NCBI GenBank assembly: GCA_031549265.1
Contig: JAVBQB010000001.1
Span: 186,001 to 250,000 of the forward strand
DNA length: 64,000 nt
Source: JAVBQB01 sp031549265
GTDB taxonomy: Bacteria > Bacillota > Clostridia > Oscillospirales > JAVBQB01
Direction: 5' to 3'
Within the stretch, counting starts at the first letter, position 1. Each line of letters begins with the position of its first letter. The notes below the pieces were generated by a model. The model saw only the letters and a program-made list of their open reading frames with translations. It made no database searches and had not been told where the DNA came from. Position numbers and translations under genes: made by a program. This document shows positions 1 to 8,451 of this stretch, piece after piece.

Positions 1-1854
1 GACTGCCTTTGTATGCGAGGTCTCGCCCGCGAGTCGTCCGTCACATTTGAAAAACCGCTGAAATTGCCGGAGCCCTCGGTCAAGGGCGGCGGCGGAACTA
101 TAAATGAAAAGCTTCAAATCGAGATAAAAGACCCCGAACTCTGTCCGCGTTACAGCGGACGCATGCTGACCAACGTGAAAATTGAGCCGTCGCCCTCGTG
201 GATGCGCGAACGTCTCAGGGCGTGCGGAATTCGGCCAATCAACAATATCGTCGATATCACAAACTACGTCATGCTCGAATACGGACAGCCAATGCACGCC
301 TTTGACTACGCCTGCGTCGGAGGCGGCAGGATTGTCGTGCGCAGGGCGCTGGAGGGCGAGACGCTGGAAACCCTCGACGGGTCGAAGCGCAATCTGTCTC
401 CGGACATGCTGGTTATCGCGGACGGAACGCGGGCCGTCGGAGTCGCGGGAGTAATGGGCGGCGCCAACAGTGAAATAACTGATGAGACCACGACCATCGT
501 GCTGGAATCGGCAAATTTTAACGGTACGTCGGTCAGACAGACGGCGATTGCTCTCGGTATGCGCACCGACGCATCCTCGCGTTTTGAAAAAGGGTTGGAT
601 CATCACAACACAATTCCGGCAATTGACCGGGCTTGCGAACTAGTCGAAGCACTGGGCGCGGGAACCGTCCTCGAAGGTATTATAGATGTGAACTATGTGG
701 ACTACAAGCAGCGCAAACTCAAGCTTGAGCCCGAGAAGATCAACGCGCTGCTGGGCACCGAAATTCCCGCAGACTTCATGGCACGCACGCTGGTCTCCCT
801 TGGCTTTGACCAGGAAGGCGACAGCTTCGGCGTGCCCAGCTGGAGGGCGGACGTCGTCGAGATGGCGGATTTAGCCGAAGAGGTCGCAAGATTTTTCGGG
901 TACAACAAGATAATCCCCACAAACAATACAGGCGCTGTTTCAATGGGTAGTTTTACCGGCACGCAGCGCTTTGAGAATTGCGCGGGGACGCTGTGCAGGA
1001 GTCTGGGTTTTGACGAGATACTCACCTACTCGTTCATTGGTCAAGCGGATTACGACCGTGCCCGGATAGCGCCGCAGGACAGGCTCCGGCAGTCTGTTGT
1101 AATCACAAATCCCCTGGGCGAGGAACGGGGAATCATGCGGACAACGGCGATCCCCTCTATGCTGGAAACGTTGTCCCGTAACTTTAACAGCCGCAACCGG
1201 TCGGCTAGCTTTTACGAGCTGGCAATGGTGTTTGAGCCGAGTGACGAGCCTCTGCCGCGCGAGCGAAAAATGCTGATGCTCGGTGAATACGGATGCGGAG
1301 ACTTCTTTTCGCTCAAAGGCAAAATTGAGGCGCTGTTCAACGATTTGAACCAGCCTCTGCCGTCGTTCCACGTGCCTGAGGATTGTTCAGTGTTTCACCC
1401 GGGACAGTGCGCGGAGGTCGTGATTGACGGAAAATCGCTCGGCAAATTTGGCGCGGTTCATCCGCTGACTTTGCGTAACTACGATATCGACTGCGCGGCA
1501 TACGTTGCCGAGCTGGAGTTTTCGATCCTCTATGAAACCCGCTTGCCTGAAAGTGTATACAAACCCCTGCCCCGCTATCCGGCTATTACACGTGATCTCG
1601 CGCTGGTGTGCGACTTCGGTATTGAGGCGGCAGCTCTTGTGAATTGTATTCGCTCGCTTCCGGGCGGATTGATCACCGGAGTATTACCATTTGACGTATA
1701 TATCGGGGATCAGATACCGAAGGGCAAGAAAAGCGTCGCCCTGAGCCTGACGATTATGTCAGAGGAGCGCACGCTGACCGATTCCGAAGCCGACGATCTG
1801 ATTCAGAAAGCGCTCGAACGCCTGAGAAGCGAGCTGGGAGCGGTAATCAGATAA
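1..1854 (+). CDS. pheT: Phenylalanine--tRNA ligase beta subunit (5' truncated by window)
   Basis: Beta chain of the alpha2beta2 phenylalanyl-tRNA synthetase, which charges tRNA-Phe in the cytoplasm. The frame is open from base 1 (Asp-Cys-Leu-Cys-Met-Arg-Gly, matching the family's DCL-MRG-AR segment), so the first in-window ATG at 13 is internal. About 617 residues are visible against roughly 800 in the family, so the N-terminal tRNA-binding-like region lies outside. Visible are the B3/B4 segment with RFEKGLD, the B5 domain, the catalytic-like core, and a C-terminal ferredoxin-fold anticodon-binding domain starting near LPRYPAITRDLALV. pheS would be expected just upstream. No clear terminator follows the stop. 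Confidence 0.97.
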   Translation, partial: DCLCMRGLARESSVTFEKPLKLPEPSVKGGGGTINEKLQIEIKDPELCPRYSGRMLTNVKIEPSPSWMRERLRACGIRPINNIVDITNYVMLEYGQPMHAFDYACVGGGRIVVRRALEGETLETLDGSKRNLSPDMLVIADGTRAVGVAGVMGGANSEITDETTTIVLESANFNGTSVRQTAIALGMRTDASSRFEKGLDHHNTIPAIDRACELVEALGAGTVLEGIIDVNYVDYKQRKLKLEPEKINALLGTEIPADFMARTLVSLGFDQEGDSFGVPSWRADVVEMADLAEEVARFFGYNKIIPTNNTGAVSMGSFTGTQRFENCAGTLCRSLGFDEILTYSFIGQADYDRARIAPQDRLRQSVVITNPLGEERGIMRTTAIPSMLETLSRNFNSRNRSASFYELAMVFEPSDEPLPRERKMLMLGEYGCGDFFSLKGKIEALFNDLNQPLPSFHVPEDCSVFHPGQCAEVVIDGKSLGKFGAVHPLTLRNYDIDCAAYVAELEFSILYETRLPESVYKPLPRYPAITRDLALVCDFGIEAAALVNCIRSLPGGLITGVLPFDVYIGDQIPKGKKSVALSLTIMSEERTLTDSEADDLIQKALERLRSELGAVIR

Positions 1855-1961
1855 ACGGCTGGCTTTGAAATGTGTCAGATTATTAGCGAAAACTCTTTAC
1901 AGAATCGTTTTTCTATAATAATATATAATATATGTACCTTGATTGAATGGAGGTGTTATGC

Positions 1962-2204
1962 ATGTTGGATCATACTCAAAAGTTTCACGTCGGCGAGGAT
2001 AACAAACTGGAAATGAGGGCAATACTTCTAAAGGTGTATAATGCATTGATGACTAAAGGATACGACCCGGTCAACCAAATTGTCGGTTATATTCTCTCGG
2101 AGGATCCGACATACATCACCAACCACCAGGATGCTCGCAGCCTGATTCGCAAAATCGACAGAGATGAACTTTTGCAGGAGCTGGTCAAGAACTATTTGCG
2201 CTGA
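1962..2204 (+). CDS. ireB: IreB family regulatory phosphoprotein (UPF0297)
   Basis: A small protein of about 80 residues. In enterococci, IreB is phosphorylated by the PASTA kinase IreK and affects cell-wall stress and cephalosporin tolerance. The sequence matches the family almost end to end: an MLDHTQKF start, then MRAILLKVYNALMTKGYDPVNQIVGY, and a closing DRDELLQELVKNYLR-type segment. I chose the ATG at 1962 because GGAGG at 1949-1953 sits 8 nt upstream; an in-frame ATG at 1947 overlaps that ribosome binding site and is unlikely. The region upstream (1900-1930) is AT-rich with several TATAAT-like hexamers but no well-spaced -35. In many Firmicutes ireB precedes a Holliday-junction resolvase gene; here it does not. 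Confidence 0.93.
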   Translation: MLDHTQKFHVGEDNKLEMRAILLKVYNALMTKGYDPVNQIVGYILSEDPTYITNHQDARSLIRKIDRDELLQELVKNYLR

Positions 2205-2330
2205 CCTTGCTCCGCCGGATATGGATGCAGCCGCGGTTTGTGCCGCCAAAATGGCTTTTATGCCCTCGTCGTGGAGACGGGGGCATGTTTGTACTTGCGT
2301 AAAACGAGTGACAGACTGGAGATAGATTTT

Positions 2331-3272
2331 ATGGAAAAAAGATTTCTTGGGAAAAGCGGACTTGAGGTCTCGCGGCTCTGTTTTGGTTCCCTGACTGTCG
2401 GGCCGCTGCAGTTGAACATGTCCCCCGCGGAGGGCGGAAGAGTTGTCAGAACGGCTGTCGAAGGCGGCGTTAATTTTATTGATACGGCGCAGATATACGG
2501 CTCGTATGACCATATCCGTGAAGGCCTCAGCGGTTTCGACGGGCATGTCATCATCTCCAGTAAAACTTATGCGTACACAAAGGATATGGCGCTGGCGGCA
2601 GTCGAGGAGGCACGACAGAAACTGAACCGCGACGTGATTGACATCTTTATGATTCACGAGACCGAGAGCATACATACGCTCCGGGGGCATATGGAAGCGC
2701 TGGACGAGCTGTACAGGCTGAAGGCGCTTGGAGTCATCCGCGCCGTCGGAACGTCCACCCATCATGTCGCGGGCGTTGACGGAGCAATTGAGCTCGGGCT
2801 GGACGTCCTCCACCCTCTTATAAATCATACAGGGCTCGGCATTGTGGACGGATCCCGCGAACAGATGGAGGATGCGTGTGTCAGAGCCCACGAAGCCGGT
2901 ATAGGGATTTTCACCATGAAGCCACTCGGAGGCGGAAACTTCTTTAAAGACGCTGAAACGGCCTTGAACTACGCCCTGGACTGCGTTTTTGCCGACTCGG
3001 TCGCTATCGGCATGCGTACTCCAGACGAAGTGCGGTCTAACATAGCGTTTGTGCAAAGTCGACAATTTTTGAGCGATTATTGCATTTCGGACAAGGATAA
3101 ACGACAAATAAGAATAGAATATTGGTGTGATGGATGCGGCAAATGTATAGAGGCATGCACCTCTAAAGCCTTAGAACTGCAAGGGGAAAGGATGTTTTGC
3201 CACCACTCTGAATGTATACTCTGCGGATATTGTTCAGCAAAGTGCCCAAACTTTGCAATCAAAATCATTTGA
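2331..3272 (+). CDS. Aldo/keto reductase with C-terminal 2[4Fe-4S] ferredoxin domain
   Basis: A NAD(P)H-dependent oxidoreductase of unknown substrate, about 313 residues. The N-terminal TIM barrel shows the family tetrad: Asp and Tyr in NFIDTAQIYGS, Lys in IISSKTYAY, and His in DIFMIHETES. The last 50 residues carry two clusters of the CX2CX2CX3C type (CDGCGKCIEAC and CILCGYCSAKC), the fused-ferredoxin architecture common in anaerobic Clostridia. That suggests electrons may pass between ferredoxin and a carbonyl substrate. The start at 2331 is supported by a GGAG about 10 nt upstream and by the typical MEKRFLGKSGLEVSRL opening; an upstream ATG-like extension to 2238 lacks both. The stop codon overlaps the -35 of the next promoter. 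Confidence 0.88.
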   Translation: MEKRFLGKSGLEVSRLCFGSLTVGPLQLNMSPAEGGRVVRTAVEGGVNFIDTAQIYGSYDHIREGLSGFDGHVIISSKTYAYTKDMALAAVEEARQKLNRDVIDIFMIHETESIHTLRGHMEALDELYRLKALGVIRAVGTSTHHVAGVDGAIELGLDVLHPLINHTGLGIVDGSREQMEDACVRAHEAGIGIFTMKPLGGGNFFKDAETALNYALDCVFADSVAIGMRTPDEVRSNIAFVQSRQFLSDYCISDKDKRQIRIEYWCDGCGKCIEACTSKALELQGERMFCHHSECILCGYCSAKCPNFAIKII

Positions 3273-3297
3273 CATATGAAGCCAATCATGTTACAAT
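3269..3297 (+). promoter_or_regulatory. Near-consensus vegetative promoter
   Basis: TTGACA at 3269-3274, a 17-bp spacer, and TACAAT at 3292-3297. This is a perfect -35 with a 5/6 -10 at ideal spacing, expected for the main sigma-A-type polymerase. It overlaps the stop codon of the aldo/keto reductase and would drive the small conserved gene at 3372 and probably the wall hydrolase at 3699. Confidence 0.8.
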
Positions 3298-3371
3298 ACG
3301 GTTACAAATTAGTGAAAACTTTGACTCAATAGTAAAAAAACATCAACACAAGGAGGCTGTGACCTACAATA

Positions 3372-3665
3372 GTGAAAAAAAAGAAAGACGATTTCCTGAC
3401 TTATAAAGGGCATCCGTTTCTGCGTAAGAACGATATTATCTATTACGGCAGCATGGCGGATAAATATATTGTCATGATGCAGATCCTCGAGACCAAGAAA
3501 GTTAAGGATATTGACGTTGCCAGCAAAGTGTCCGTTCAGCTTCAGTATACTGATCCGTCAATACGCAGCAAGGACAGAATATTGAAACGAAGCGACAAAG
3601 ACGGGCTTTGGTGCGCGATGGATATCGCTACAATCTGGCTTGAGCGCGCTCTCACAGCAAAGTAA
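3372..3665 (+). CDS. Conserved small clostridial protein, function unknown
   Basis: A 97-residue soluble protein with a basic Lys-rich start, then FLTYKGHPFLRKNDIIYYG, and a C-terminal stretch with DIATIWLERAL. I recall similar short proteins in other Clostridia but know no assigned role. There is no signal peptide, membrane segment or metal motif. The start is a GTG; the AGGAGG at 3351-3356 lies 15 nt upstream, longer than usual, but no other in-frame start fits better. A strong promoter lies directly upstream, and the NlpC/P60 hydrolase gene follows after 33 nt, so co-transcription is likely. The strong promoter suggests an abundant protein. Confidence 0.8.
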   Translation: MKKKKDDFLTYKGHPFLRKNDIIYYGSMADKYIVMMQILETKKVKDIDVASKVSVQLQYTDPSIRSKDRILKRSDKDGLWCAMDIATIWLERALTAK

Positions 3666-3698
3666 CCCAGCAATTTTCAAGTTAATACGGAGGTAAGA

Positions 3699-4643
3699 AT
3701 GCTAAAGAAAGCTAGTATCCAGTTGTTGGCGGCTTTGTTCGGCTTAGTAGTGTTGTGCGTTTTTTCGGTTACAGCATCCGCTAAGGATCTCGTCGTCGGT
3801 ACAGTCAATGTCGGTGTTTTGAACATGAGGGAAGCGGCTTCGACCGAATCCAAGATCATCGACAAACTTTACAAAGGCGAAAAGCTCATTATTCTCGACA
3901 GTGAAGGTGAATGGCACAGAGTTAACTACAATTCCAGAGAAGGTTACATCAATGGCAATTACCTTGATCTTTCCGGAGTAACTGAGACTGACCTTGGAAA
4001 AGGCGTAATCGTAGGATCGCTTGTTAACCTTAGAGAGGCACCGTCAACCGATGCCAATATCATTACTAAGCTTAAGAAAGACGTTATCGTTGATATCAAC
4101 AGCATTCAGAATGACTGGTACTCTGTAACGTATAATTCCACCACCGGTTACATATTCGCCGACTATCTGGAACTGAGCGGCGACCAGGTTGAAGCACTTC
4201 CTTCGGGCGATGCGCAATCGGCTGGAGATGACTCGGCCAGCGCCGAAGACACCGCTCCCGCATCTGGAAAAGGCGCGGAAATCGTCGCGTATGCTAAAAA
4301 GTACATCGGAGTCAGATACTCTTATGGCGGCGCCTCCCCTTCCGGCTTTGACTGCTCAGGATTCACATCATATGTTTACAAGCAAAACGGATATCCGATT
4401 AACAGAACCGCTAGCTCGCAGCTCTCAAACGGCAAGAAGGTTACAAAAGCGGAATTGCAGCCCGGAGATTTAGTTTTCTTCAAGAGTCCCTCAAGGCCGA
4501 GTATCCCCGCGGGGCATGTCGGCATCTACGTAGGCGACGGTAAGTTCATTCACTCGGTTAAACCCGGTACTTCAGTTCAGATATCCGCGTTGAATTCCGG
4601 ATATTATTCCAAAAACTACACCGGTGCCCGCAGAATAGTTTAA
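3699..4643 (+). CDS. Secreted SH3b-SH3b-NlpC/P60 peptidoglycan hydrolase
   Basis: A cell-wall endopeptidase of 314 residues. It has an N-terminal signal peptide (basic MLKKAS, hydrophobic core, cleavage near TASAKD), two bacterial SH3 domains (about residues 35-90 and 105-160, each with a GxVNxREAxST-type motif) that bind the wall, an acidic Ser/Asp/Ala-rich linker (about 165-195), and a C-terminal NlpC/P60 domain. The catalytic Cys is in FDCSGFTSYVY and the His in GHVGIYVGDGKFIHS. The family cuts stem peptides, usually between D-Glu and the diamino acid. The start follows GGAGGT with good spacing. A strong terminator follows. Confidence 0.93.
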   Translation: MLKKASIQLLAALFGLVVLCVFSVTASAKDLVVGTVNVGVLNMREAASTESKIIDKLYKGEKLIILDSEGEWHRVNYNSREGYINGNYLDLSGVTETDLGKGVIVGSLVNLREAPSTDANIITKLKKDVIVDINSIQNDWYSVTYNSTTGYIFADYLELSGDQVEALPSGDAQSAGDDSASAEDTAPASGKGAEIVAYAKKYIGVRYSYGGASPSGFDCSGFTSYVYKQNGYPINRTASSQLSNGKKVTKAELQPGDLVFFKSPSRPSIPAGHVGIYVGDGKFIHSVKPGTSVQISALNSGYYSKNYTGARRIV

Positions 4644-4651
4644 TACTTAAA

Positions 4652-4680
4652 GGCGCCTGAGGCCAACAGCTTCAGGCGCC
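4652..4680. terminator. Intrinsic terminator between convergent genes
   Basis: A 9-bp perfect stem, GGCGCCTGA with TCAGGCGCC, and an 11-nt loop. T-rich sequence follows on the plus side (CGTTTTATTG), and a shorter T tract follows on the minus side. It can serve both the NlpC/P60 gene and the oppositely oriented superoxide dismutase. Confidence 0.8.
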
Positions 4681-4684
4681 CGTT

Positions 4685-5179
4685 TTATTGTTTTACCGGC
4701 TCGATTTTTCCGCAGGCAATCCGGATTCCGGGATTCCCCGACGGCTGTGTCCGGTAATCGTCCGGATTTTCGTGTATGATCACTACTTTGCCCAATATGT
4801 CTGGCACGGAAAACCTGTTGGTGTAGAAAGTTACCTCGGCAACGCCGTTGTTAGAGAACAGCACGGGAAAATCTCCGGCGTGATTTCCGTGATTTGCTTT
4901 TGTCGGGTTGTAGTGGCCCAGAGAATGCTCAAACGGATTATCGTGACCGCCCTCGTCGCAGCTGTCGCCTTCATGTATATGAAATCCGTGAGGACCAACC
5001 GGCTGGCTACCGTCAGCGCCGCTTTTATATGCCGGCAGGCCCTTGATGAGCGCTGTCACCATTACGCCTCCGGTTGTCGGCGCGAAAAAAACCACGCCGT
5101 TGATGTCCGGATACTTGAATCCGCCTTTTATCTGAGCGAATGCCGAGCCTTCGGGAATGTCGAACTTTCTGATTTCCAC
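4685..5179 (-). CDS. Cu/Zn superoxide dismutase family protein (apparently cytoplasmic)
   Basis: Disproportionates superoxide using a Cu/Zn centre. The 164-residue protein keeps the full ligand set: His-x-His in GFHIHEGD, the bridging and zinc His residues in GHYNP and ANHG, His and Asp in NHAGDFP, the late Cu His in VVIIHENPDDY, and the active-site Arg in GNPGIRIACG. The two disulfide Cys residues (GDSC and IACG) are present. The metal loop is compact compared with eukaryotic Sod1. There is no signal peptide or lipobox, unlike most bacterial SodC proteins. The start is GTG, 9 nt after GGAGG. The gene is monocistronic between two terminators. Confidence 0.9.
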   Translation of the reverse strand: MEIRKFDIPEGSAFAQIKGGFKYPDINGVVFFAPTTGGVMVTALIKGLPAYKSGADGSQPVGPHGFHIHEGDSCDEGGHDNPFEHSLGHYNPTKANHGNHAGDFPVLFSNNGVAEVTFYTNRFSVPDILGKVVIIHENPDDYRTQPSGNPGIRIACGKIEPVKQ

Positions 5180-5256
5180 AGTTTTGTACCTCCGAATTTA
5201 GATAATTGCGGTAATAGTTCAAAATATGCGAAAAATCTGAAAGTGTGAAAAAACAA

Positions 5257-5283
5257 GCCGCGTACTGGTAATCAGTACGCGGC
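5257..5283 (-). terminator. Intrinsic terminator of the pyridoxal kinase gene
   Basis: An 11-bp perfect stem (GCCGCGTACTG with CAGTACGCGGC) and a 5-nt loop. Read on the minus strand it is followed by TTGTTTTTTC, so it ends transcription of the kinase gene upstream of the superoxide dismutase. Confidence 0.85.
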
Positions 5284-5294
5284 ATCATTTATAT

Positions 5295-6137
5295 TCATTT
5301 ATTTAATTTTGAAATCAGCATCGGCAATTCCAGCTCGAACGGAACGCCTTCCCTTGTCGGTGAACCCGCGGCGAAGGCGCGCTTGATGCACGCCACCACA
5401 AAGTCAACTGCCAATTGAGCCGCGTCGTTCAGCGACAGCCCGCGTGTCATCGCCGAAATGAGAACACTGCCGAAAACGTCTCCGGTGCCGTGATAATACC
5501 CTTCGATCCGCTCGCCCATACAGTATGTGACTGTCTGCGATTCGCTGTCAAACGCGGCCGCGCCCAGCTGGTTTTGGTCAAAATACACGCCAGTCAGAAC
5601 GATATCGCGCTTGCCAAGGAGATTTGTCAGTTTATCGATAAGATTCCTGATAAATTGTTCGGAATAAGGTCCGTCCTGGTATTCAATTCCAGCAATGAAG
5701 CACGCCTCGGTAATGTTCGGGACGATAATGTGCGCCTTTGTGCAAAGCTGCGCCATGCCGGTAATAATATCCTTGGTGAATATCTGGTAAAGTTGCCCGT
5801 TGTCGGCCATAACCGGGTCGACGAGTATCTTCGTGTTCTCATTGCTAAGTTCGGCAAACATTTTGGATACGATTTCAATTTGGTCGGAAGATCCGAGGAA
5901 GCCGCTGTAAAGTGCGTCAAAGGTCAAGCCGAGCGAGACCCAATGCTTGTAGAACGCGTCTAGATCCTCGGTCAAATCGCGGTATGTGAAGCCTGTGAAG
6001 CCTCCCGTATGCGTCGACAGCACGGCGGTGGGGACAATGGCGCACTCAATGCCCGCGGCGGAGATTATCGGCAGCGCTACGGTAAGCGAACATTTGCCAA
6101 AGCCTGAGATATCGTGGATAGCTGCGATTCGTTTCAT
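5295..6137 (-). CDS. Pyridoxal/pyridoxamine kinase (PdxY/PdxK-like)
   Basis: An ATP-dependent kinase of the ribokinase fold that phosphorylates pyridoxal, pyridoxine or pyridoxamine for PLP salvage; 280 residues, normal for the family. The N-terminus KRIAAIHDISGFGKCSLT and STHTGGFTG are substrate-binding segments. DPVMADNG and the late YHGTGDVFGSVL supply the catalytic Asp and anion hole. The start follows GAGGAG at good spacing. The disulfide flavoprotein gene ends 14 nt upstream, so they probably share a transcript. Which vitamer is preferred cannot be read from the sequence. Confidence 0.87.
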   Translation of the reverse strand: MKRIAAIHDISGFGKCSLTVALPIISAAGIECAIVPTAVLSTHTGGFTGFTYRDLTEDLDAFYKHWVSLGLTFDALYSGFLGSSDQIEIVSKMFAELSNENTKILVDPVMADNGQLYQIFTKDIITGMAQLCTKAHIIVPNITEACFIAGIEYQDGPYSEQFIRNLIDKLTNLLGKRDIVLTGVYFDQNQLGAAAFDSESQTVTYCMGERIEGYYHGTGDVFGSVLISAMTRGLSLNDAAQLAVDFVVACIKRAFAAGSPTREGVPFELELPMLISKLNK

Positions 6138-6151
6138 TAACTACAAACTCC

Positions 6152-7519
6152 TCAATCAATTAAGCATTCAGATATTAATTCCCCATAAGAAGGATGAGGA
6201 AATATCACTTTTTTAGCGGTGCCGACATCCAATTTGAGGGCAACCATCATCGCGCCCGCCGCAATAAGCTCGGAAGCGTTATGTCCCAGAGCGTGCACTC
6301 CGATTATAGTATTGTTTCTGTCAAGCACCATTTTAAACACTCCGCTTTTTCCGTCGTTTTCGGCTATGAATCTGCCAGAACGCCGCATCGGAACCGAACG
6401 CTCGACAGCCTCTATATCGGCGGCTTGCGCGCTTGTCAAGGTGTACCCTACCCCAGCTGCTTCAGGTTCGGTGTAAATGACACGCGGAACCGCTCCGTAA
6501 TCCATGCTGTCCTGCTTGCCGATCATGTCGTTGACCGCGACTTCGGCCTCTCTGTAAGCCGTATGCGCAAATAACTCTCTGCCGACGGCGTCCCCTGCGG
6601 CGTAAATTCCGGGAACCTGCGTCCGCATCCGGGCGTCAACGGCCACCGCGCCGTCTTTAAGCGGGAGACTGACAGACTCGAGTCCCAGTCCTGAGAGGCT
6701 GGCGCGCCTGCCCGCGGCGAGTATGACGACATCAGCCGAAACATCTTTTTCGCCCGCGCTGGTGGCAAGGTAAATCACGCCGGGACTGACGCGTGTTATA
6801 TTCGCGCCGGGAATAATGGAAATGCCCAGGTCGCCCAGCTCGTCCAGCAGTCCGGAAATTATTTCCCGGTCAAAATCCTGGCAGACAACTTCGGCGTCGT
6901 CGATGACGGTTACTTTTGAGCCGGTTGCGTTTGCGAGATATGCAAGCTCAAGGCCGGTCGCACCGCATCCGACAATGACGGTTTCACGGTGCGCGTACGC
7001 ACTGTTCAGATACGCCTCGGGAAAGACGGCATGCCCCGACTTGATCGCCTGTTCAACACCTGAAATGGGCGGAACAACAGGGCTTGACCCGCACGCAATC
7101 ATAATTCTGCGCGATTTGTAAGTGCTGCCGTCAGCTGTTATGACAAACGCGTCTTTGTCGCATCCCGCGACTTTAGCCTGTGAGCTAATGACTTCGACGC
7201 CAAGTTTCGCGAGCGATTCGGTCAGCGACGCCTCAATGATGCGTACTGCTTTGTTTTTCGCCCTCTGAGCGCTGTCAATGTCGTACTTCGATTGATGGTC
7301 TACGATGCCATATTTGTGCGCGTCATTGCAGGCGAAATTGAGCATTTTCGCGCCGAATAGCAGTGATTTTGTCGGGATGCACCCGCTGTGCAGGCATATG
7401 CCGCCGATGCGGTTACGCTCAAACAGGAGTGTCTTCATACCGTTTTGGGCGGCAATCTGAGCCGTACGGCAGCCAGCCGGGCCGCCGCCGATGACAATCA
7501 AATCATAAAGGGAACTCAA
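6152..7519 (-). CDS. Class I pyridine nucleotide-disulfide oxidoreductase (dihydrolipoamide dehydrogenase-like)
   Basis: A FAD enzyme of 455 residues. It has the FAD-binding GGGPAGCRTA near residue 10, the redox-active CX4C pair in CLHSGCIPTK, the NAD-binding GCGATGLELAY, the second FAD motif GIYAAGDAVGR, and a C-terminal dimerisation domain ending with FPHPSYGEL, the equivalent of the HPT-x-E catalytic base. The start is TTG, overlapping the stop of the upstream deacetylase gene by 4 nt, so translation is coupled. No acyltransferase or lipoyl genes are nearby, so its true substrate (lipoamide, another disulfide, or mercury-type) is uncertain. Confidence 0.85.
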   Translation of the reverse strand: MSSLYDLIVIGGGPAGCRTAQIAAQNGMKTLLFERNRIGGICLHSGCIPTKSLLFGAKMLNFACNDAHKYGIVDHQSKYDIDSAQRAKNKAVRIIEASLTESLAKLGVEVISSQAKVAGCDKDAFVITADGSTYKSRRIMIACGSSPVVPPISGVEQAIKSGHAVFPEAYLNSAYAHRETVIVGCGATGLELAYLANATGSKVTVIDDAEVVCQDFDREIISGLLDELGDLGISIIPGANITRVSPGVIYLATSAGEKDVSADVVILAAGRRASLSGLGLESVSLPLKDGAVAVDARMRTQVPGIYAAGDAVGRELFAHTAYREAEVAVNDMIGKQDSMDYGAVPRVIYTEPEAAGVGYTLTSAQAADIEAVERSVPMRRSGRFIAENDGKSGVFKMVLDRNNTIIGVHALGHNASELIAAGAMMVALKLDVGTAKKVIFPHPSYGELISECLID

Positions 7520-8364
7520 AACGAAAACCTGCCAATTCTTGAAATGACGTCTGCCTCAAGCCGGGAAATCAATTCCCGCGCGTAATCCCGAGGGTCAAGC
7601 CGATCATCTATAATCAACGGAGTCATGTCAACGCCCAAAATCGCGGATTCTATCGCATCGGCGCGCAAGTCGGGACTGAACACCGCGTTGGCCTGCCTCC
7701 TGCCCAGGGCGGCGAGGTCAAACCTGCGTCCGGCGGCGAGCTGCGTCTCATGCGAGCTGATTAGCGAACCCGCGAGATCAGGGTCGCGGCTCGAATCGAA
7801 AGTTATTCTCTCATCGCCGCAAACCCAATCCAAACCACGCCAGCATTCGAGCCCGATCAGTCTTTTCGGTCTGTGAGCGGGATCAAGCTGGCGGATAGCG
7901 TCGATAACTCTGAGTGCAACCGCGACGTGGGTATCATGCGTATCAGCCAGATTGTGCGTATAGACGACAGACGGAGCGCACTTGGCGATAAGGCCGGCAA
8001 TCGCCGAGGTACACGCGCTATCCCGTGTCTTAACCTCGTTTGAGGTGCAGCCCATGAGAATTTGAGCGCCGTATTGGCCGAGTTTGGCGGCTGACTTCTG
8101 TTCGGCGGCGCGTTTATCGGCGAGTTCCTCCGATGATAAGCCATCAAACTTGCCGTAACGCGCGCTTCCCGCTCCGTCCGTGACGGTAACTCCGCAAAAC
8201 CAGCGGTGCTCATGGTTCATACATTCGGCGATAGCGTGGTAGCACATGATTTCAATATCGTCGGGATGCGCGCCGACACACATGTCGGTCGTTCTTGGCA
8301 ACGCGGTATCAACCGGCGCGCCGTCCGGAATGAAGATATCGATATTCCGGTTGAAATCAGGCAT
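7516..8364 (-). CDS. PIG-L/LmbE-family deacetylase
   Basis: A zinc-dependent de-N-acetylase fold of 282 residues. The metal motif AHPDD is in CVGAHPDDIEIM, and a later HNLADTHDTHVA supplies the third ligand area. Family members remove acetyl groups from GlcNAc-containing compounds (GlcNAc-PI, mycothiol or bacillithiol precursors, or unknown glycans). No bacillithiol glycosyltransferase gene is adjacent, so the substrate is open. The start follows AGAGGTGAG. It overlaps the next gene (the disulfide flavoprotein) by 4 nt. A thiol-metabolism link between the two is tempting but only an inference from this pairing. Confidence 0.87.
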   Translation of the reverse strand: MPDFNRNIDIFIPDGAPVDTALPRTTDMCVGAHPDDIEIMCYHAIAECMNHEHRWFCGVTVTDGAGSARYGKFDGLSSEELADKRAAEQKSAAKLGQYGAQILMGCTSNEVKTRDSACTSAIAGLIAKCAPSVVYTHNLADTHDTHVAVALRVIDAIRQLDPAHRPKRLIGLECWRGLDWVCGDERITFDSSRDPDLAGSLISSHETQLAAGRRFDLAALGRRQANAVFSPDLRADAIESAILGVDMTPLIIDDRLDPRDYARELISRLEADVISRIGRFSF

Positions 8365-8429
8365 ATTCGCTCACCTCTCATAAACCCTGTAAAGTATAGC
8401 ATATCCGGTAAGCGATTTCAATAATTAGA

Positions 8430-8451
8430 GGCGCAGGCTTAAGCCTGCGCC
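8430..8451 (-). terminator. Terminator overlapping the end of nth
   Basis: A perfect 22-bp palindrome (GGCGCAGGCTT and its complement) whose apex contains the nth stop codon. On the minus strand it is followed by TCTAATTATT. It is the likely end of the hydrogenase-nth transcript. The absence of a true loop weakens the call slightly. Confidence 0.6.

Noticed and set aside
3060..3272. The AT-richer ferredoxin-like end of the aldo/keto reductase as a separate transferred piece
   Set aside because: The fusion is a standard architecture in Clostridia and the frame is continuous.
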